Made by a program: the position numbers and the translations under genes. This document shows positions 50,203-63,350 of a stretch of DNA of 64,000 bases, piece by piece (within the stretch, counting starts at the first letter, position 1; each line of letters starts with the position of its first letter). The notes beneath the pieces were generated by a model. That model saw nothing but the letters and a program-made list of their open reading frames with translations. It was not told the origin of the DNA and did not search any database. The stretch comes from Plasmodium malariae (Eukaryota; Apicomplexa; Aconoidasida; Haemosporida; Plasmodiidae): contig NW_021638326.1 of assembly GCF_900090045.1 (NCBI RefSeq), forward strand, positions 124,001 to 188,000, read 5' to 3'.

Positions 50203-51900
50203 TACATGCTATATATTAATAAAGACAAATTCAAAATATATTTGAATAATAATCAGGAGAAGTTGTACGATATCTATGAAATAAATTTCTTAAATTTTGT
50301 TATAACCTAAGGAAGAAAGAAAAAGTAGAATGCAAAAAAATGAGTTATGTAAAATAGAAAAACAGGCATATTATATGAAGATTCAAACGTTTTTATTTAA
50401 AAGATATTCCAAGATTATATAATTGTTTTTATTCATATTAGAATATTTCTACAAAAGTTATAGTTACACATGATTCAATAAAAATAGCAATATTTTAATG
50501 TGTATATAAAACAAATAGTAATTTTTATATGTTATATAGTAGCATATTTATTTAAAAAGTTTTAAGCAATGTTTTTTTTTTTTTGATTCCTTAATAAAAG
50601 TTTTTTTTTATTGAAATATTTGGATATATTAAATTTTTTACATATATTATTAAATTGTATTTATTTTATTATCTATATTTTAGATAAGTATATAGTAAAA
50701 TTGTCGGTGCCCGGTTCCCATGAAATTGATATTAATGCGTATATCAGGATCTTATATAAAAATTTTTTTTAGTATATATATATTACATTATTTGTTAATT
50801 CTTAAATTTTCATAAATTTCACTTTAGAAATAATAAAAAGAATGCATTATTTTATATTATATAAAAACAATAATATGTCAATTAAAATAAGATGGTACAA
50901 TTATATAAAACTGTTAAATTGGATAATACGTTTTAAAATAAAAACGTTTGTACGTTAATTTAATCCTAGAATATAAATTTTATATTTTTACTGTATAAAT
51001 TCTTTTCATGTCGTAGGTTCATGTCACATTTTAATAAAACATGTGTCATATAAAAAATTTGTGTTATTTTATTTTTTTTTCTTTCATTCCTATCAATACT
51101 GTTGTATGTAGTACAAATATTTATATTTTTTAATTATAACGTAATTTTTAGAGGGTATAAACTATATATAGCCGAAAGATCATTTTTTGGATGATAAGCA
51201 ACAAATTAATAACTATATACATTGTATAAGCTAATGCACCAATTTTCACAGCATATATTATTTTTATACTAATTATGAAATAAAATCCCTATGAACTAAA
51301 GAAGTCATTTTATTTTAATTTTATTATGGAAATTATTGATTATAAAAATTTAGAATTGTTCTGTTCGAATATTAATATATATATATATATATATATATTC
51401 TTTTTTTTTTTGGAACGTTTAGGAATATTATTGGATTTACAAAAAATTATTTTTTTTTTATTGCTTTTTATATAAATTTGTTGAAAATATTTACAAAAAT
51501 ATATTTAAAATTATATATAATTTTTTATACTTTATATTTATATTCTATTTAAATATCTTTATGCGTTTTTAAGTATAAAAGGACAATGCAAATACATATA
51601 TATTTATATCGCTATCTTGTAGATAAACACTTATTATTTTTCTTAATTAAAAATATTGTAAAATTAAACAATACTAATATGAAAGAAAAAATGTAATCTT
51701 TTATTATAGTAAAAATCAGAATTATATTTTTTATTTAGGGATGTTCTAATTTATATTGCATGGCCTAATGATAACATAGCTGAGAATTTAACTTATAATT
51801 TTTTATACCTGAAATTAAATGTATAATAAGAAAATTTCCATTATAAGTACATTTATAATATTATAAATAATAAAAATATATTTTTTTCATTAATCGTATC
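50203..51900. other. 3' flank of STP1-C, no gene
   Basis: Ordinary A+T-rich spacer with poly-T tracts and a short TA run near 51368. No open frame with coding features. Unlike the flanks of STP1-A and -B it does not obviously match their 3' block, by eye. Confidence 0.5.
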
Positions 51901-52510
51901 CTAGATAAATATTTTGTTAACTAGAACTGTGAAGATGGAACCTTAAATTCAACAACCGATATATTATTATCAGAAAATGAGAAAGAACAAATAATATATA
52001 ATTAAAGATATATTATTTAAAATTGGATAAGATGATTCTGAAAATGAAAGTGATTATATTGAATAGACTTATTGATGAAAAGATTAGTGTAATGTTAAAC
52101 ATAATTCAAATTTTACGGAAAATAAATTAATCAAGAAATGAGTGTTTATTATATGTTAGTCATTTGAGGTGATAAATATATTTTTGTTTTTGAAAAATAA
52201 TTATATAGAGGATTTAGTTCTATATATTAATGTCGGTAATATACCAGTACCACTCAAAAAATAAGTATACGATATTTAGGTTGTATTAATATATTTTTAT
52301 TACTTACCTTGTAGGAATATTTTTGTTACTTTTATTATTTTTTAATCCTTTAGAAAATTTATTGTTTATTAAGAAATAAATTACGGAGAAGAATATTTTA
52401 CTCTATCAATAGAGGTACAACTACAATGAACTTAGTTACTTTATTTTGTAGTTTAATGACCATTTATGTACTTGTAAATTTTATAAAATACATAGTTGGT
52501 GTTTGAGAAA
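51900..52510 (+). pseudogene. Decayed exported-protein gene (relic 3, paralogue of relic 1)
   Basis: Fragments appear in the same order as in the relic at 25.8-26.5 kb: TDILLSENEKEQ, an acidic DDSENESDYIE, a GAAAAATAATTATATAGAGG DNA match to the helix region, a first hydrophobic stretch, and a second ending CSLMTIYVLVNFIKY (against SSLIIYILVKFLKY). Many stops and frameshifts; boundaries are approximate and no exon 1 is clear. The flanking DNA downstream also matches that after relic 1, showing one old duplication. It stands upstream of fam-l B as relic 1 stands upstream of fam-m B. Confidence 0.5.
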
Positions 52511-54494
52511 ATTAGTTATATCCTATTTACATTTCATATATTGTTTTTATAAATAATATTCTTCATGCATCTAATGAAGTTTTTCTTCATACTTAATGGA
52601 ATTATATTCTTAGCAAGAGCAATCGTTTCATAATTATAAATTTTTTCTTATGAGCACTGAATATTATATAAATATATATGGATACATAAAAGTAGAAAAA
52701 AATATATTAAATAGTTTTAACATTTTGCATGTTTATACATTAGTTCTATTATAATAATGAATCATTTTCTAGGGTAATTTAATACTCTTATGAATTGTAT
52801 ATAAATATATATTTTTCTAAGCATATAAAAGTAAAATTGATATTTCTCAATATTCATAATATAAATATTTACTTTATAAGAAAAAATTATACGTACAATA
52901 TGTATCATGTCTATTTACATTGTGATAAGTATGAGATCGTTTAAATTAATTTATAAAATTAGACTTAATATAACTTCTCTAACCTAGTGAATTAATTAAT
53001 ATTTTTAAAAATTATATAATTTTTTTTTTTTTATTGTTCTATGTGATCACTTGAATGAACATTTAAAAACATATTTAATGCATTAGTTTAATTTTCATTA
53101 TATTACGTTGTTCTTCGTATATTAAAATCAAAAAGATATCTGTTCTCGTGTTTATATGTATTTTTTATTTAAAAGTAAATATAGCAAGTCATATTTATAA
53201 AAAACTATTATGTGAAATATATGTTTCATAACTTATTTGATATAAAGATATTTTCAGTAGATATTTTTTTTTGTGCGAGTATGAAATTATGAATACATTA
53301 ATATATAATTCTTTTTTAAAGTATAAATTATTAATAGAAGATTATCGATTTAAGAATTCTTGAAACATTATTTTTATATTAGAGTTTTAAAAATTTATAC
53401 GATTACTTTTTATGTTATGTAATTTTTTGAGCTAAGAACATTTTTAAAAAATTAATTATATGTGAAACATATATTGATAAAAAAAAATTATATTGACTTT
53501 GCTATCGAATTAATTAAATAACTAAATTATATTAACTATAATGTTTTTATGTAATATTCCTTGTACAAAATTTCTCTATAAATATTTAATAATTTTTTAT
53601 TATATTTCTTATAAATATGTATATAACATTAAAAAAGAAAAAGGTAATATAAAAAAGGTCGATGAATTTATAAACATTTCTTATAGACATAATAGTATAA
53701 ATAATATCTAATTAAATACTATAACATTCAATATTTATATTAAGGAAGTAAATGATCAGTTCTTATATATCTTCCAAATATGTACTTTTTCAGTAGTTCA
53801 TATACTATAAATTTGATGTTATAAATACATTATAAATCATAATATAAAGTGTATTATTATAAAAGAATTAACAAATATACGACGAAGAGAATAATAAGAA
53901 AAGTTGTAATAAATGTTGTTTTCTTCATTTATTATTGCATTGTTAAATTTATTAATAATATTATGGGAATAACCAGTTTTTCCTTGATATATAAAATAAA
54001 AAGATATACAAATTAATAAGGATACATCAATTAAATGAGTTATACTTTACTTAATATACAGAATAACGTATTATTTATGCTCTCTACATTCTATATTTTC
54101 TATATATTCCATACTTGGTCATATTGTGAAAACATATATATAATTATTTATTTTATTTTGTAAATTAAAAAAACAATTATTTAATTAATTTACGGTATTT
54201 AATAAATAACTTATATATTTTGAATATTTATTGATGAATTATATTTATAGTATATTTTGTAATGTTACATTTTTATAAATAATATTAACATAACAATTTT
54301 AGATTATATTTTTGAAGTTATATTTCCCTTTCTCATTGTAAAACAAATTGTAATTATACATTATTTTTAATAATTTTATCAAAAAAAAAAAAAAATTAAA
54401 TAAATAATAATAGGGTTCTATATCATTAAAATTATATTATATTATTGTTAATTATATCATTTCTTCGTTTATTGGCGTATTAAATACTTATATT
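52511..54494. other. Upstream region of fam-l B, no gene
   Basis: A+T-rich. The first 400 bases resemble 26.55-26.9 kb. The conserved fam upstream element is at 54078-54128. No coding signal. Confidence 0.55.
54078..54128 (+). promoter_or_regulatory. Conserved upstream element of fam-l B
   Basis: GCTCTCTACATTCTATATTT about 410 bases before the fam-l B start aligns with the same position before fam-l A and fam-m C; the second half of the element is weaker here. Function inferred. Confidence 0.4.
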
Positions 54495-55541
54495 ATGGAA
54501 CAAAAATTTAAGTCTTTGTTATATAATAAAATTCCTATATTTATACTTTTAACTTGGATATGTCATTTTTACATTTATGTGGTTATAATAATGTCTTTTA
54601 AGTGTATATGTATTATTTATTTTTTTTGAGTTTTATTATTGTTAGTATTTTGTTTTACTGAGAATTTATTCATTTGATTAAAAAATAATTTTTTTCTATT
54701 TTTTCAGAGTAGGCAAAGTAAATCATTGGTTGAATGCTACAACCAACATAGACGGTTATACGCAAAAAATTACCGTTTACTGGCAATATATAAGCAAGAT
54801 AAGGATTCAAGTATTGTGTATTTAAAAAAAGAGATACCAAATCGAGTAAACAATATAAATGATATCGTTAATAATGAAAAATATTCCTCGGGAAAAACTA
54901 AACAGTTAAATGGGGGTTCACAAGGAAATAAAAGAAGACATAAAAAAGATATGAAAAATAAAACTTGTATATTTGAAACGAAAAAATATTCCCATTTAGA
55001 AAAAACAATCTTCAAAGAACTTGATTACGTAGATTTTCTCAAAAACAACAAAACAATTAGTGATAAGATTTACAAAAAAATAATGATTAAAAAATGCGGA
55101 TTACGAGTAGCCTTACCAATATTACTGTTTTTTGTGTTAGCAGTATCATTCATATTAGATAATTTTTGTGGATGTGGGCTTACACGTGGTTTGCTTAAAG
55201 TAATAGTTCTTATTTCACCTGCCGTAGGTGTTACTGAGCTTCAAAATTATCCATATTTTCAAGGAATTGAAAATCTCTCAAGGATATTTAAAGAGAATGC
55301 TTCTCCCGCTTTAGCAACCTTTTATATGTGGTTAACGAAATCACCTTTAAAAAGGTTTACACAAGTTTTGTTAGAAAACTCACGTACAAGAGAAGTGAGA
55401 AATTACTGTGTTTCAGGATTTTTGGGATTTCTTATATATTTTGTACCTATCTTCATATTAAGTATAATTCTTATATCAGGACTTGTTTATTATCATAAAA
55501 AAGTTAAAAAATATGAAAAAATTAAATTCAGGAAAAGGTAA
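54495..55541 (+). CDS. fam-l-like exported two-TM protein (copy B)
   Basis: Two exons: 54495-54581 (87 bases) and 54708-55541 (acceptor TTTTTCAG), 306 aa. Exon 1: MEQKFKSLLYNKIPIFILLTW. The donor is GTTATA rather than the GTATNA of its relatives but is still GT. The PEXEL-like site KNYRLLAIYK keeps Arg52 and Leu54; position 49 is Lys where the others have Arg. KKYSHLEKTIFKELDY is at 121-136, exactly as in fam-l A. TM1 is about 161-180. A longer loop with Cys pairs (NFCGCGL) precedes TM2 at about 265-289 and the tail YHKKVKKYEKIKFRKR. The inter-TM loop is 20-odd residues longer than in copy A and not similar, so this is the variable part of the family. It is followed on the same strand by fam-m C, forming an intact doublet. 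Exported protein, function unknown. Confidence 0.88.
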
Positions 55542-58500
55542 AATGAATAATAAGCAATTTTTCATTACTGTAATGAAACCATCCATATGATCTAACACAT
55601 TTCATATTTTAAATGGTATTCACAATATATATATCTATAACTTACTAAATTTTATAGATTTATGTTAATATAACTGGTTTAATTCATACGCAGCAGTATA
55701 AAAGTATATTCGTATTTTTTGTTTATAATTTTGTATGTTTTAATATCTTTCAATTTATAGTTTAAGGTATCGTCTGAGATTTATTCACTATTTTGTCTTA
55801 ATGTTTATATATGTATATTTTCATATATTCCTAGGATAAATATGTTTTTGTGCGTTATAATTAATATACATTATGGAAATTTATATAATTTTATTGATAC
55901 CATGTGTTAATTTTTATTTTAACTATGAACAATACTTATTTATATTATTTTATCACTTTCTAGTTTAAAATGATTATTTGTAGACTTATTTTAAATAATG
56001 TTTGTCAAGATTTAAATTAAATTATTATATGTCCTATTTTGTTTTCAATGACATGACGCAAATATATTCTGTTGTATTAATGTAAATATATATATTTCAT
56101 AAAAGAAAATATTATATTTATTACACAGAATAAGTTTTATGAGAAATATGTTATGGAACAATTTCATTGTAAAACACTTTCCAAAGGTTATTTTTTTTTT
56201 TTTTTGAATGATAAAAAAAACAAATTACAAATAAATAATAAAATATTATTATTAAATTTATGATACTTATAATAGTTCAATAACTCAATAATTCTATATA
56301 TTCAGAATTAAATGGAGAATTATCACGATTTATTATTTTGTTATTATTGTGAATTAATGTGTCATTTCTATGTGGTAAAAATTAAATTAATATATACTAT
56401 ATTAATACTTTACATATAGAGAATATATATTTTATATTTTTTACAATATCTAAAGTTTAATTTAATGAAATAAATGTAATCAAATATTAATTAATAATAT
56501 ACATAGATACTTTTTCTCTTTTTTTAATAATAGTTAGATTTTAAATACACTCATATCTACAAAACAAAAATAAATTATTATTAAGGGAAATAAGAAAATA
56601 TATAATATTTATACATTAATATAATAATGTGAAAGCGTTTTTTATATATATTTCCTTATTTTTTCTGGTTATCAGTGTATTATGTAAATAGTTATTATTA
56701 TTTAAAGATGAATAAAAATATATTTAATTTCAGTTGAGAATTTCTAGTTAATCTATATTAACAATGCTTGTTTTTTAAATAAAATAAAATTATAAAAAAA
56801 GTATTATTTTTTTATAAAAGTTTCATGAGTACATTACTTTTTTTTTTTTTTAATACAGATGTTTTTATTTGATCCATTAAAAAGAATATCTATATTTTTT
56901 GGTATATGTTTTGAATAAATAAATATAATAATTTTATACTAAAAATATTAAGTAATTATTTACTGTTCCAAAAAAAAAAAAAAAGAAAGAAAGAAAATAT
57001 TCTGTGTAAATGTAAAAATATTTTTAATACATTTTAGATAATAATATTGAAGAAAAAAATGAACTTCTCTATGTACTTATAGTTTTGAATACATTATCTA
57101 CTAAAAATGCAATAATTAGTATAAATAATTAAATTAAAATAACGAATTGAAAAAAATGTTATTGAAGGTACAGACGATGGAATATGCAATAAGAGATTTA
57201 TGAGAATATACATTTATAATATTATAATTCAGTTCTGGTATAAATTTTTAATAAGGACAACAATATATATTTTATAAGGATATTAACATATTTGCATATT
57301 AATTATTAAATAAACAAAATCATATATAATTTAGAAAAATATGGATTATTTTTAAATGATAAGGCTAAAAAATTATTTAGAAATCAGAAATATTACCAAC
57401 ACAGAAAAGGTATATTTATAATTTATTGTTTAATGGATTATAATATATAGTGAGTTCATTTCTCGTAATTAATTTCATAATATATATATTAGTTATTATT
57501 GGTTTTTAAAATAGGTTGCATTATGTTTTATATAGAAATATTATCTTCCACTTAAAATATAAAATGTTCAAATCATTGTAACAATTAAGGGTAGATAAAA
57601 AGGAGCTTTCATATATATTAAGATAAATGTATAAATAATTTAAAACTATATGAATGCAATGATTTTAACGTTTGTGACATTTTCACTTTTTTTTAATGTT
57701 ACCTTGTAGAAATAATATTTCATAATGAGAACAATAATTTAACTTAATATTTCAGATTATTACAAATATTTATTGAGCGTATAATATATTAATAAATATC
57801 ACTGTTATATTTACACATAAAAAAATAAATATTGGGGTATCAAATTTATTGTTGTTAATAGTTTATTTAATAAAATATTATTTGTTATTCTGTTTATATT
57901 GACTTATTAAGGTTCTACTCTGAATTATATTCATAACATTACTAATTCATAAAGGAATATCTAAAACATAACATGAAAATCGTAAAAATAACAAAAGCAA
58001 AATTAACAAAACATGCATTTTAGTAAATTATACTGTACTTTCTTATTTTTTATGGGAAATTATACACTATACATATCATACCTATTTGTAAATATATTTA
58101 AATTGAAATATTCTTTAATTAATATAATTGCTTGTAATACTTCTATAAAAATTTTTACTTCAGCGGATTTTATTTCTTATACTTTTTTACTACAGTTGTA
58201 TATTATATAAATTTATATATGTTAAAAAAACAATTAAAAAATAATATAGCTGAATATAATGATTATTCATTTATAAGTGACGGAATTAATTAAACTAAAT
58301 TAATAATTGTAATTTTTAAAAATAATGGTAGAAATATAAAAAATAAGTTCTTATTTGCTTCTATAAGGGATATTTCTTAATAGATTTGTTGGTATATTAT
58401 ATATTCATCATTTTAAAAGAATTATACAAAATAATATATTCTTTTTGATGAGAAAGTAATGCATGTATTATAATCATCATAATACAATTGCTGTTTCAAT

Positions 58501-59072
58501 AAATCATTATTTAAGTTATTATAATAATTAATGTTTTATAAAATATAACTAGTTTTTCATGAATACAATGTTTACGAATTCAGAATTATTATTGAGATAA
58601 CATCCCTAAAATTAGTAATTTTTATGTTAATATATATAGGAATATATTATTCATATGTTCCCTACATTCTCTATTGTAGACAAAATCAATATTTACATAT
58701 AATAAGAATTCACATAATTATTTCTATGTTTACTTTAAAAATAATTAATAAAATGTATTACTAATTAGTACACTATCTTAAATTAAATATATATTAAAAT
58801 ATTTTTGAATAAGTTCTAATTAATTTATTTTTATGAAACTTATTTTTATTTTAAAATAATATTATGTTATATTTTAAATAATATATTTTTAATTTTATTT
58901 TACTTTTTATATGTGGTATAATCAATCATATTTTTGTACTTTTTTTTATATATTTATAATAGAAGAGTAAAAAAAAAATTTTTTAATAAGTATAGAACTG
59001 TTTGTTATTGGAAATACATTATATTATGGTTAATTATTTCATTAATATATTATAGTGTTAAAGAACTTTATA
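55542..59072. other. Spacer inside the fam-l B / fam-m C doublet
   Basis: 3.5 kb without a gene. It opens with the shared stop context TAAAATGAATAA. ORFs such as 58013-58210 are A+T-rich and unsupported. The conserved upstream element of fam-m C lies at 58654-58711. Confidence 0.55.
58654..58711 (+). promoter_or_regulatory. Conserved upstream element of fam-m C
   Basis: TTCCCTACATTCTCTATTGT followed by AATCAATATTTACATATAAT about 410 bases before the start; the second half matches the fam-l A element (13002-13020) almost exactly although the genes belong to different subfamilies. Function inferred. Confidence 0.5.
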
Positions 59073-59947
59073 ATGAAAAACAAAATTACGCTAAACATAT
59101 TTATTAGAATTGGCATGTTTGCCATTCTATCATGGATATGCAATTTTAACAATTATATGGTATAATGGCATCAAATAAGTATATTTATTATTATTTGTAT
59201 TTTTCCTGTTTTACATTTATTAAAATAATATTTTACAATTAGTATATTTATTCTTATTAAAGATATATATTTACTTTGATTTTTTAGTATATATTTAAGA
59301 AATATTTGGATGGAATGTGTAACTATGATAGGGAAACATATACAAGAAATTATAGATTACTATCAAAATATAAAGAGCATAAGGATTCAAATAATCTATG
59401 GCTAAAAGAAAAGCTTCCCAATAATGAAGTCATTGGACAAAAAATCACATCTAATAATGAAGTAGGAACTAATAGAAAAAATAATCAATCACATAAATGT
59501 TTATTAAATAAAGCACAATATTACACAGAAGTTATAGATTATAATAATGGAATGTTTGATGGAAAACATTTCCATTTTCAAAAGAAATGGATAAAAAAAA
59601 AGGATTATGATACTTTTCTTGAAAAAAAGAAGAGAATTGGTGATATATCTTTAAAAAAAATAAAATTTAGAAGTTATAAATTTGGAATTTCCATATTTCT
59701 TGTTTTTTTTCTATTGGGAATAGGATTACCGGTATCTAGTGCATTTGGGCTTTCCGATGGTAGTCAACAAGGAAATGATATTTTATCCTTTCTTAAAAGT
59801 ACGCTGGGTTTAAGTAGTGAAAGAAATGCTTATATATTATTATTTTTAGTAACGTTCATTATGTTAGCAGTCTTGATTATAATAGCTATTTATAAGATCT
59901 TAAGAAATAATGAAAAATGTCAAAAAATTAAGTTGATGATGGAGTAA
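59073..59947 (+). CDS. fam-m-like exported two-TM protein (copy C)
   Basis: Two exons: 59073-59159 (87 bases; donor GTATAA) and 59288-59947 (acceptor TTTTTTAG), 248 aa, the same length as copy A. Exon 1: MKNKITLNIFIRIGMFAILSW. The PEXEL-like site is RNYRLLSKYK (Arg52, Leu54). From LLNKAQYY on, the protein is close to copy A: YNNGMFDGKHFHF, TM1 (FGISIFLVFFLLGIGLPVSSAF), TM2 and the tail KILRNNEKCQKIKLMME. Before that point the two are clearly different, including exon 1. This is mosaic similarity with a breakpoint inside exon 2. It is the downstream member of a fam-l/fam-m pair and is tail-to-tail with the STP1 fragment at 63.4 kb. Exported membrane protein of unknown function. Confidence 0.88.
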
Positions 59948-62900
59948 AATGAACAAAAAGTAATTTGAATTTTCACATAAATTAATTATTAATAGAATGT
60001 ATTATATGTAATATATATACTGTTATATACTTTATAGTATTATATATATAATTTTATAAATACACATATGTATAAGGTATCATTTTTGTACGAAGATTAA
60101 TAAATTAAGTTTTTATCTTTTTTGTAGATTTAAATATTTTAATGATTTTCATTTTGTACTATAAATTATTGTTTAAGAATATATATCATTGCTTAATATA
60201 TATATTTGTGTATTAAAAGCAGATTGGTATTAACTGTGTATGAATTGTATCAAAATAAATATATAATATAAAAATTAATGTAATTTAAATTATTCTATAT
60301 TACAATTGATATTCTAAACGAAAAATACATATGTTCTATTTTTTACCTTGTTCAATTCTAAAATAATTAAAGGTAGACTTGATGAGTAAGTTACTTCGTT
60401 GACATTATGTTGAAAATAAAAATGTTTATCTTTGTATATAATCAAACGAAGTGAATGTATTATGCTACATTACGTATATTTTACTAAAAAAAAAAGTCAT
60501 AACTTTTATTATATAAAATAAGTTTTATTATAAATATATTATATAATATATTTATTACTTAAGACTTTTTAACAAACTTATTTTTTTTTTATTGGTAGAA
60601 GTGGGGAATTCTATATAATGAAATAATATGATTTTTTAGAATGGATTACTTATAGTTGTTTACTAATTTATATATTCTAAGCAATTAATATTAAATGAAA
60701 AGTTATAGTTATTATTTTATTATTGGGGCTACTTGTAACAATGATAGACTTTTGACAAATTTACTTAAATATATTTTATATAGAAATATACATATATTCA
60801 TAATTGTACTATGTATTTCTATTATTTTTTAAATATTTAAAGAATATATTAATAAATTAAATTTAAATAGATACCAATATATAATATGTTGAAATTAATT
60901 CTTTTTTTTCTTTTTCTATGCCATATAATTAAAATATTATTATATATGCAGCATTATATTATATTGGAAGCGATATGATAATTGTTGGCAAAGATTTATT
61001 AAGAATTAATTATAATTGTTAATTCATGTTCTTATATTTAATGTAAAATAGCTCATAAAATTATTCTTATAAATACAATTTATAAATACCAAAAAAATCT
61101 TAAGGTAATATAGTTATGTTTTATCATACTTGACAAATAAAGTGTAACAGTTATATTATTTTGATTAAAATGAAATAAAATTCGGGTTAATAATAAAACA
61201 AAAAAACATTAAAAATTATCATTATCCACGAATCAATTCTTTGAATATATATTCACTTATAATTCGTTTTCATATATCAGCACAATAATAATTTATAAGA
61301 ACAAAAAAATATAGTAGTAAAAGAAAACAAAAATAATGAAATTACTATTTCATATTATAAATAAATGTATCTTTTTCATATTCTATACAATTTAACAAAA
61401 ATTTTCTAATTTGATATTCTAAAAAAAAAAAAAGAGAAGTTATTTTTTCTTATTAGTACATTTACTCAGCGAATTGTCTTCACGAATAATTCAGAAGTTA
61501 ATATAATTATTAAAATAAGTACTTTTAAAAAATTATTCTGCTATAGATATTCGAAGCTTCTTCTATTATTACAGTACTATTATTAATATAAAAAATATAA
61601 TTATTTTCGTATTTTATCAAATTTTTTTATTTATAATATTATTATGCCTTTCTTTAATTTTAAAATATGTTTCTTTAAATAAAATAGGCATTTTGAAAAA
61701 ATACAAAATATATTTTTGAATATATTTAGGTATTAATATAATGACATTTACATCAATTTATAATTGTTTTTATAGGTTTATTCTTGATAATATTCTTTTA
61801 TAATTATTAGATTTTAATATATATTTAATATACTAGCAATAGATTTAAGATATTATAGGTAAATTAAAAAACGTATTGGAATCTCATTTAAAAAATATAA
61901 AAGAGAACGCTAATATATATTTTGCTTGTAATGTATGCTTTATATTAATTAAATATGTATATACTCTTTATCCTATGTGGTAGAGCATAAGAATGTTTAT
62001 TGAAAAGTTTCTTATATACGTTATGATAATGTACTATAAAATATCATTCGTTTTTTTAATGGTAATATAATGTGATAATATCTAAATTCAAATGATTCTA
62101 TTCATTAACCATGAAATTTTGATAATGTTTATATTATTAATTAAAGATGATTATTTTCTAAATAAAATATTATTAATATATAATAATATACCTTTTTTAT
62201 ATATTATAAGGATATAATATTAAGAAAAATGAATATATGTATTTTGACTATGATTTTATTACCCTCTCGTGAAAATTATAATAAATAAGAAGAATATATA
62301 TTTTTTTATTTTATTTATTAAAATTATTCCTGAATTAATTAGTTTATCGAAACAATAAACAAAATGGGATTGTAATATTATTTGCTTAATAGAAAGAATT
62401 AAATAAAAATTTATAATATACGTATTTTTATGGTATATGGTAACAACCAAAAATTTTTACATATCAAAATGTATCTTATACTTCCGCACTATGAGACTAA
62501 TATAGATTTATATTATAAATTTAAATACATATATATATATATATATACAGTTTTAATAGGAAAATAATATGAAAAAAAAATTATTTAATAATCTTATAAA
62601 CTAAAGTGAAAAATTAAAAGAATTATTCTGTAATTACAAAAATCAAAAAAAAAAAAAAAAGATGAAAGTCAAAATATATAAATTATCATTAAAGCGTAAA
62701 TGAAAAATAAGTCAATATTTTTTATTAACATTACATAGTATTAATGAACTTTTAGGTTTAACTGAAAGGGAAAATATAAAAGATGTATAATGTTTTTTAA
62801 AATTTCTACAAAATAATTATATTTTCTTTCATTTCCTTTTTGTTTTAAAAAAAAGTTGAAGCTTATGAATTTAGTACTTTTTAATTTACATACATATTCA

Positions 62901-63350
62901 CATTTAGCTTTTTTTTTTTTGATTTCATAAAAATATTTAAAAATTATTATTTTTGCTTTTTTTTATTTTTCAAAATATTAATTTTTCCTTCAACCTTTTT
63001 GGAAAATATTAGTATTAATTTATATATAGATAATTTATTAGAATTTTGATGCATATATTATATTAGGTATTATATAACTTTATAATAGTTATTATTACCT
63101 AAATTAAAATAAGTATATATAATATGAATATTTTTAAGATAACTGTATTAAAAATTTTACATTTCACATCTAATTTCCTTTTCTATGTTATTCATTAATT
63201 AATAAACTTTTATTAATGATCCCTTTAGATTTCGCAAAGTGTATGAAATATGTTTTATAAGCACCATCCGATTATATATAAATATCGTTCTATTATTTTT
63301 TGGATGTGAATTATGAATTTATAGAGTGTATTTTTCCAAATTTAATAAGA
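59948..63350. repeat. Intergenic spacer, copy C of the duplicated block
   Basis: Near-identical to 1194-4615 over most of its length, with small indels (for example the TA run at 62527-62547). No gene. It contains the same inverted-repeat pair as copy A (60393-60403 and 60440-60452). Confidence 0.85.

Noticed and set aside
57325..57410. Short exon-like stretch (GLFLNDKAKKLFRNQKYYQHRK) ending at a GTATAT
   Set aside because: No start, no partner exon and no family resemblance; likely chance.
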